Source of the DNA: Deferrisoma camini S3R1
GTDB lineage: Bacteria; Desulfobacterota; Deferrisomatia; Deferrisomatales; Deferrisomataceae
Assembly (NCBI RefSeq): GCF_000526155.1
Contig: NZ_JAFN01000001.1
Span: forward strand, 392,824-456,823
Length of the DNA stretch: 64,000 bases
Reading direction: 5' to 3'
Below, piece by piece: positions 17,117 through 24,900 of the stretch. Position numbers and translations under genes: made by a program. The notes below the pieces were generated by a model that was given only the letters and a program-made list of their open reading frames with translations, was not told the origin of the DNA and did no database searches. Position 1 is the stretch's first letter. Each line of letters begins with the position of its first letter.

Positions 17117-18631
17117 ATGACGCAAAAGCGGTGGCGGTCTCTGATCGTTGGGATGTGTCTGGTGCTTCCGGCCGTCGTCCCTGCGGCCTCCTGGGGAGGC
17201 CGCTGCGCAACGGGGCTGAGGGGTGACAGACCGGGGCGTTTCGAGGCCGCCCGGCCGCTTCCCCGCCGTTCGGCCTTTCGGGGGGTGGCGCCGGTCCCCA
17301 CGAGGAACGCCACGGCCTTCGTCACAGAACACTTTCGGCTTCTGTGGGGCAACGAGTACGACCGGTCCGACCCGGACTGGGCCGACGCCGACGGCAACGG
17401 TCGGCCCGACTGGGTGGACGAGACGGCCACGGCTTTGGAGACTGCCTATGACGAGATGATCGCGCTGGGGTTCCCGTCACCCTACGGCGCCGACACCTAC
17501 TTCCTGGACGTGTACTTCGTCGACACGGGTCTGGAGGTGTGCAGCAGAGAAAACTATGACCCCGATTCCACCCCGTCGGATAAGGTGTGCATGACCGAGC
17601 TCGGTCCCGGTGCCTGGGTGGAGGTGTCGTTTGGGAAGGACGACTCCTCGTACTACGCCTACACCGAGATCGACAACGACTACGGCGTGGCGTACTTCGT
17701 GTTCAACGACGACTTCTCCCTGCACGCCGACGACGAGCGATCGGTCCTCCGGGCCACGGCCGCCCACGAGCTGTTCCACGCGGTGCAGCGCTCTCTCGGC
17801 TATCCCTGGGATGACGAAGTAGCCGTTCCGGATTCGCGCTGGCGAGACGAAGGATGGTGGTTCGAGGCTACGGCCACCTGGATGGAGGAGGTGGTAACCC
17901 CCGAGGTGGACGACTACGTGACCTACGTCCGCGAGTTCCTGGCGCACCCGGAGGACCCCTTGAACAGCCAAGACGGCCTGCACGAGTACGGCGCCGCCAT
18001 CTTCCCGGGGTTTTTGTGGCTGCGATACGACGGCCCGGATTTTTGGATCGAGGTGTTCTCGCGGGCTTATGACGAAGGGCTGGAAGTCGTCCTGGACGAT
18101 GCCCTTCTGGCGCGGGCCGGGGTTCCTTTGGGGGATGCCATAGCCACGTTCTGGACTCTTGCGGCCCACCCGGAGGATTTCTGGCCGGACGGAGAACGGT
18201 TTCGGGCCCCGGCGGTTCCAAGCCTGGCGCGGACCGCCTCGACCCTTCCCCTTACCTATGCCTCGTCCTCGTCTTCTGCTCCGGGGCGGTACGGCGCGAA
18301 CCTGTTCCGAGCCGAGTCGGCCCCCTCGGGGCTGGAAGTGTCCTTTTCTTCCCCCAATCCGGTCACGGCACGACTGGCGTTCTCCCGGGGGGGCGGGGCC
18401 TTCCGTCAGGTCGTCGAGGTGTCGGAAGGGGACACGCGGGTGGATATTCCGGGGTCCGGGCCTTTGTACGTGGCCGTGATGAACGAGGACTCCTCAGACT
18501 TGGAGTATTCCTTGGGTATAGTGCCCCAGACCTCGTCTTCGGCGTCGCAGCCCTCCTCAGACACCACGCCGGAGGCTGCGTCTGCCGGGGCGTCGGGAGG
18601 GTGTTTCTTGACGGTTCTGTCGCACCCATGA
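17117..18631 (+). CDS. Secreted zinc metalloprotease (MXAN_6640-like)
   Basis: A 504-aa exported protein with an N-terminal signal peptide (hydrophobic core LIVGMCLVLPAVVPAA). The catalytic HExxH is HELFHAVQ at 217-221, with a downstream Glu in WWFEATATWMEE near 250, the spacing of gluzincin-like peptidases. The region before it contains a DADGNGRPDWVDE acidic loop and DxDVYFVD strand typical of MXAN_6640-type putative metalloproteases. A Ser/Thr-rich linker near residues 470-495 ends in GASGGCFLTVLSHP: a Gly-Gly-Cys tail reminiscent of short Cys-containing C-terminal sorting signals, though no hydrophobic segment plus basic end follows. It sits between two giant lipoproteins and may process them; that is inference. 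Confidence 0.85.
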   Translation: MTQKRWRSLIVGMCLVLPAVVPAASWGGRCATGLRGDRPGRFEAARPLPRRSAFRGVAPVPTRNATAFVTEHFRLLWGNEYDRSDPDWADADGNGRPDWVDETATALETAYDEMIALGFPSPYGADTYFLDVYFVDTGLEVCSRENYDPDSTPSDKVCMTELGPGAWVEVSFGKDDSSYYAYTEIDNDYGVAYFVFNDDFSLHADDERSVLRATAAHELFHAVQRSLGYPWDDEVAVPDSRWRDEGWWFEATATWMEEVVTPEVDDYVTYVREFLAHPEDPLNSQDGLHEYGAAIFPGFLWLRYDGPDFWIEVFSRAYDEGLEVVLDDALLARAGVPLGDAIATFWTLAAHPEDFWPDGERFRAPAVPSLARTASTLPLTYASSSSSAPGRYGANLFRAESAPSGLEVSFSSPNPVTARLAFSRGGGAFRQVVEVSEGDTRVDIPGSGPLYVAVMNEDSSDLEYSLGIVPQTSSSASQPSSDTTPEAASAGASGGCFLTVLSHP

Positions 18632-18712
18632 GCTCGATCGCCGCTTCCTCGCTTCCCATTTCCCCCCTGCTCGGACCTTGTGCTGTGGGACCGGATTTCC
18701 GTCCCTAGTCCC

Positions 18713-18857
18713 TTGACAAACCCCGTATCATTTCTCTAGTCTCATGCCCCGGAGCCGCTACGTTGGATTCGTTGGCGGAGGGGAGGAATGGGGTGTGGCT
18801 GGGTGGGGTCCATAGTGAAAAGCGGATGCCTGGTCGGGAAACCGGCCAGGCATTTTT
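18713..18857 (+). promoter_or_regulatory. Leader of giant lipoprotein 2: promoter candidate, hairpin and GNRA-loop terminator
   Basis: A perfect TTGACA at 18713-18718 has a poor -10 (TAGTCT, 18737-18742, spacer 18). A hairpin follows (CCCC 18747-18750 with GGGG 18780-18783, enclosing CCGC/GCGG). Then ATGCCTGGTCGG (18826-18837) pairs with CCGGCCAGGCAT (18842-18853), one G-T pair, GAAA tetraloop, followed by TTTTT: a strong intrinsic terminator 45 bases before the ATG at 18903. It may end the metalloprotease transcript, or act as an attenuator if the TTGACA promoter is real. Confidence 0.55.
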
Positions 18858-18902
18858 ATTGATTCTAAGATAGCAAAAAACATTCTATCAAAGGAGGGGA
18901 TC

Positions 18903-21900
18903 ATGAGCGGGCGAGCGACGAGGATGGGGGTGCGTTGGCTTGTTGCCGTGGCGGCGGCCGTGGGGCTGACCGGTATCGTCTCGTGTGGAGGAGGCGGTGG
19001 AGGAGGCGGCGCGGGCGAGTCACAGACCGTCTCCTTCGAGGTCTCCGGCCAGGCGTTCGACGGGCCGCTGGCCGGCGCGACGGTGGTGGTGCGGAAGCCC
19101 GACGGGACGGAGTTGGCTACCGCCACCACGGGGCAGGACGGCACCTACTCGATCGAGGTGAAGGGTTATGAAGGGCCGTTCCTCGTGGAGGTTTCCGGTG
19201 GAACGGATTTGGGTCCGGACGGGACGGGCGGTACAGCCGACGACACCGCGAACACCGCCAGGTTCGAGGACATCGGCTATGGAACCAACGGAGCCACGGT
19301 GCTCGTGGCGCCCAACCCGGTGTTCACCATGGCCCGGGGATTCCTGGCGAACGGACTTGCCGGCGCCGGTCGAGACGCCGTCGCCCAGGCCCGTCAGCAG
19401 GCGGCCCAGGTGTGCGGGCTCGAAGCCGGTGACCTCCGGTCCTTCCCGTCGGAAGAGGTGGCGCGCCGTCGCATCCGTGCCCTGGCCTCTCTCGCAAAGA
19501 TGGCAAGAACGCGGGGCAAATCGGAATCGGTCCCGAGCTTCTTGCAGGAGCTGGCTGCCAAAGCGGGGAACCTCTCGTTGTTCTCCGAAAACTCGGCCGA
19601 GTGGTCGGAAACGTTTCGCTCCCAGGTTCTGGGCGCGGTCGGACTCTCCGAGACGCTGGCGCAGCAGGCCGCGAACGCGGAGGCCCGCCAGGCTTCCCGG
19701 GAAACGGGCATGCTCGTGTCAGGGGCGGTGAGGAGCCTGGCGACCGGCGCGGGAGTGGCTGGCGCCACGGTGACCGTGGAAGGGCTCGGGGTCAGCACCG
19801 TTACGGACGGCAACGGCGCCTTCGCCCTTTCCGTGCCTGTGGACGAGGGAGGCGAGCAGATCAAACTCACGGTGCGTGCAAACGGTTACGCGGAGAACCA
19901 GAAGGTGTTCTCGGCGGTGTCGGACGGCGGGGCCAACCTCGTGGTGGTGTTGAAGCCGGTCACGGTGATGACCGGGGTGAGTCTGTCGGGGCTGACGGCG
20001 GGTCGTCGTGGCGCGCGCATGGCCGGCGACTCGCTGGTGCTCGAGTCTCCGGACGGCTCGGTGCGGGTGAACATCCCGTTCCGCTCGCTTCGTCGCAGCA
20101 TGGCCCGGCATCTAGCGAGTCGTGGGCTCGGAGACCAGGCGGCGGAGTTCACCGCCGAGGTTACCTATGGAGACCCACTCCGGGAGAAGGAGATCTTCCC
20201 GGGCTCGTTCCGGGCGAAGGACTCCGAGGCCCGCGCCCGGTTGGCGGCCCGGGCGCCGCGAAGCGCGTTCCAGGGAGCGGAGGACGAGGTGAGCCTGGAG
20301 TCCGTGGCGTTCGTGAACATCCGCCTCAAGGACGAGCAGGGAAACGAGATTCCCGAACTGGACGAGCCCATGACCGTGCGCCTGCGCATTCCGGACGGCC
20401 TCCAGGCTCGGTACCTCGACCTCTACAACCGCGGTCAGACCGTGATCCCGTGGTACTCCTATGACGAGGAGCAGGGGATCTGGGTGCGCGAGGGTGAGGC
20501 GACGCTGGTGAAAGTGGCGGAGCAGGGCCAAGAGGTTATGTACGCCCAGGCCCAGGCCGAGCACTTCTCATGGTGGAACGTGGACTGGCCCATCATCACC
20601 CATGCGTGCATCGACGGTACGGTGCAAGACGCCGACGGAAACGTGCTGGCAGGCGCGTGGATCACGGCCGAAGGCGTGAACTACCAGGGCGCGAGCGACG
20701 CGATCACCGACGCCGAGGGGAACTTTCTCGTCCGGGTGCGCCGTGACGCGATCGTCCGGGTGTTCGTGACCGAGCAGGAGAATACAGCGGTGGAGGTGGA
20801 CACGGGCGCGGGCACCCAGGACAGCTGCGGTGAAGGCGTGCCCCTGTACCACGCGGGCATTCTGACTTTGCAGCGGGCACGGATCACGGGCCGGGTCGTG
20901 TGGGCCGGCAGCGACCCAGCCGAGCCGATCCAGTACGTGACCGTGCGGGCGTCCAGCGGGGCGGCGGCCGTGACCGGAAGCGACGGGACGTTCGAGGTTC
21001 CGGCCCCATCCGGTGAGGACGTCACGCTGGTGTTCGAGTACTGGGACCCGGATGCCTGGCAGTCGGTGCGCGCCACCCGAACCGTGGAAGGTGCCAACGG
21101 CGAAGTCGACTTGGGCGACGTGGCCCTGGAGCAGCCCACCGAGTGGGTCACCCTCGAGGGCACGGCCTACGTCCGTACCGGTGCCGGTACGGACGACGAG
21201 ACCACCGAGCCCGCCCGCTGGGCCTACCTCAACGTGGCCGGGTACGAGACCTGGACCGACGGAAACGGGCGGTACTCGGTGATGGTGCCCAGAGCACAGG
21301 ACGGCGTCTATGAGGTCTCCGGATGGGTGCGCTGGAGGTTCGATTTGACCACCCAGACCCAGGTCACGAAAGACGAGCCGGATGTGTACTTCGATGTCCA
21401 TCAGGTCACCTTGCTCGGCACAGTGCTCGTGGACGACGGCGCGGGCCCCGAACCGGCGGCGGGTGCAGAGGTCTGGACCGACACGGGGGCGTACACGACC
21501 ACCGATGAGAACGGCGGGTACGAGGTCCAGGTGGTCGCCGGGGTGGCGGCAGAGGTGACGGTGGCCTACTACGACGGCGTGTCCGGCCAGTGGATCCAGG
21601 ACAGCCAGGAGGTTGTGCCGGGCACCGAGGACACCCAGGAGGGCCCCTCCTTCGTGCTGCAGGTGGTGCGACCCGTGCGTGTCACGGGCCGGGTAACCTT
21701 TGGAGCGGGGTGCCCGGCGGCATGGGCCGGTCTTCTGACCTACGAGCAGGGGTGGACGAGCACCGACGGGGAGGGCCGGTACGAGGTGTACCTGCCCGCG
21801 GAGACGGATCAGAAGATCTTCGTGGTGTACGGTGACGACGAGGTGTGGACGGAAACCCTGAACCTGTTCGGCCGAACCGGCACGGTCGCGCACGACATCC

Positions 21901-24900
21901 AGATCGAGGGCGTGCAGGTCCCGCCCTCTGTGGAGGTGCAGGAGTACGCCGCGTCCGTGGTGGCCGGGGGAACGTGGCGAGCGACGCTCGTGGTACGCCG
22001 GTGCGGAACCGATCCGTTCACCTACCGGATGTCGGCCGATGGCGTGTTGGAGAGTCCCGCGACAGGCGATCTCGTTTTCACCGACGGAGAGGCCACGGTC
22101 GACCTGGAGATCGCCGTGCCCGAGTCGGCCGCCTCCGGCTGGCACGAGTTTCGTTTCGAGGTGCTCGACGCGGATGACAATGCGGTGGCGCAGAACTCGT
22201 TCTGGGTGCAGATCCGGGCAGCCGACGTGAACGAACCGCCTAGGGTCGAGGAGCTCATGGTGGCACCGTCCACGGTCATGCGGGGCCAGGAGGTCGAGGC
22301 GTGGGTCTATGCCTGGGACCCGGACTGGGACGGGTTGACGTTTGCGTGGACCTTGGAGCGCCGGAACCAGGACGGCGAGTTCGAATCGGTCGATGTGGAG
22401 CTGGGGGGTGACGCGTACGTTTCGGTCGACACCGGCGGACGGGAAGCCGGCGTGTATCGGCTCACCGTGGCGGTCTCGGACGGCGCGCAGACGGTGAGCC
22501 GGTCGGCCGAGTTCGAGGTGGTCGAGCCCACCCCGGTCGTCTGGTCCGTGGTGGCGGACCGAAGTCAGGCTACGGAAGGCGATGAGGTGTGCTTCGTGGC
22601 CTACGGGCGGAACCTGAGCTCCGTCTCGTGGACGGTCAATGCCGGCGATGTCGTAGAAGACGGCAATCAGTACTGCCACACGGTAACCTCCGGCGAGGTG
22701 GAAGCCGGCGAGCTCGTGGTGGAGGCGACCGCAGGAGGCTCGAGCGCGAGCGCCCGGATCTCTCTGTACCGGGATGCCGACGGAGACGGGCTGTCGGCCG
22801 CCAGGGAGTCGGAACTGGGAACCAGCGATACCGACCCCGACTCGGACGACGACGGCCTAACCGACAGCGCCGAGGTGGAGCGGGGCACCAACCCGCTGGC
22901 TGCCGACTCGGACGGTGATGGACTGTCGGACGGTACCGAAGTGGCCCAGGGCACCGATCCCCTGAACGACGACACAGATTACGACGGCATCAAGGACGGG
23001 GAGGACGAGTACCCCCGTACGCCCATGTCGTCCTCGTTCGGCGAGGCCAAGGCCTATCTCGAGGCCGGTGACGTGGCCGCGGCCCACGCGGTGCTCGCCC
23101 AGATGGACGAGGGAGGCACCCTTACCGACCCGGCGCGGGTTCTCTATGCCCTGACCACCGTCATGACGGTGGCCGAGGAGGCAAAGGACTCGGCCTCGCC
23201 GTTCTACGCCCTGCTCGATGCGCTGGGTCTCCAGGTGGTGGGGGACACGCTGCAAACCTATGACTTCTTGGACATGGGAGCAGGCTTGGGCGGCGCTTCG
23301 GGCATGGGACGGTCGGCACGCCTGGCTGCGGCGACAACCGCGGAGCAGTACCGGGCGGCGGCCGAGGAAGCGCTCGACAGGGTCGTGGCGGCTGGGGCCC
23401 TTCTGGACGCCGTGACCGGCCCGGTTTCTTTCACCGTCACGATCGAGGGGGCCGAGTACGAGGTGGACGACGCGGACGTGGAGTTGCTGGGCGCGGCTCT
23501 GGACTGGTGCGAGTTCCTGCTGCAGTTCGCGCTGGCCTACGACTATACGCACGACGAGACCCGGGGGCCGGTGTTCTCGTTGCTGAACCTCCAAGACCTG
23601 GTGTTGCGGAGCGATGCGGCCGACCGAATGGCTGCGGCCAAGCAGGCGTTCGTGGATGCGATCGACGGGCTGGAAGCGGCCCACGACGCCATGGCGGCGG
23701 AGACCGACGACCAGTCCGACGATCTCCTGACCCTCGTTCCCGAACTGGAGGGGTACTGGCCGTATCTCACCCAGACGCTGGATGCCCTGGTGGCCTCGGC
23801 CGAAGCGGCCGGGTTCACCCCGGTGCCGTTCTGGCAGCCCGGTGAGGAGGAGTTCACCAGTTTCAGGGACGACCCCGACACAGGGGAGACGATCGGAACG
23901 GCCCGGATCCCGCTGTATCTCCAGTACTTGAGCATCGACCTCTCCGCCCTTTTCGACGAGCCGTTCGACGGGGCCGGGTTGGCCGACGACGTGGCCGCCG
24001 GTCTGGTCAGCGTGACCTTCACGCCGTGGACCGGCTGGGACGGCAGCGTGTACTACGACCAAGACACCCGCATCGACGGAGATTCCTATCTCGCCGGCTT
24101 CATTGCCTCCGTGGTGGAGGACGTGGAGTTCCCGGGTGGCGGAGTGGAAGCCTACCTCTGGGCGGGCCCGAGCGGGCCGCGGCTGACGGACTCGTGGGAG
24201 GGCGGCCCGGCGACGGCGCTCGAACTTGTCGAGATGGGGCGGCCTGACCTCGTCACCCGCGCGGGCTACACGGCGGAACGGGTGGTTCTGCGCCCGGTGG
24301 CGAAGCTCGAGGGGGCGGCCATCTCGGTGGACGGGGACGACAGCGACTGGACCGGCGTCGTAGCTACGCCGCTCGGGGCGTTCGGTGAGGTGGCCCAGGT
24401 CGAAGCGAGCGACGGCATCTATCTGCTGATTCGGTCCCCGTACCTTTACGCCGGGTCGTGGGTGTCGCTGTCGTTCGGTCGGGCCGGCACCGCGGGGGTG
24501 GACAGATGGGTCTGGGGCATCGAGGTGTGGTCTGGCGGCGCCTACGTGTGGGGCCTCCCCGAAGAGGGCGTGGAGTCCGCCGTTGGCGATGGGGTAGTCG
24601 AGCTCTTCATCCCCTCGTGTGCCCTTGCCCTTGCGGCAGGCGACGGTCGCGTTTTTGTCCACGAAGCCTCCGCATGGGGCGAGCAGTGGGACGCCTCGGA
24701 CGTAACCGGGTGGCCACCCGAGTGGATCCTCGGGTACTCCCTGGCCGTGCCCCCGTGCAGCGCGGCGGGTGCCGACACGGACGGCGACGGGTTGACCGAC
24801 GACCAGGAGTCCTGGATCGGTTCCGACCCGAACGCCGCCGATACGGACGGCGACGGCCTTTCGGACTACGACGAGGTGATGACGTACGGGACGAGCCCAA

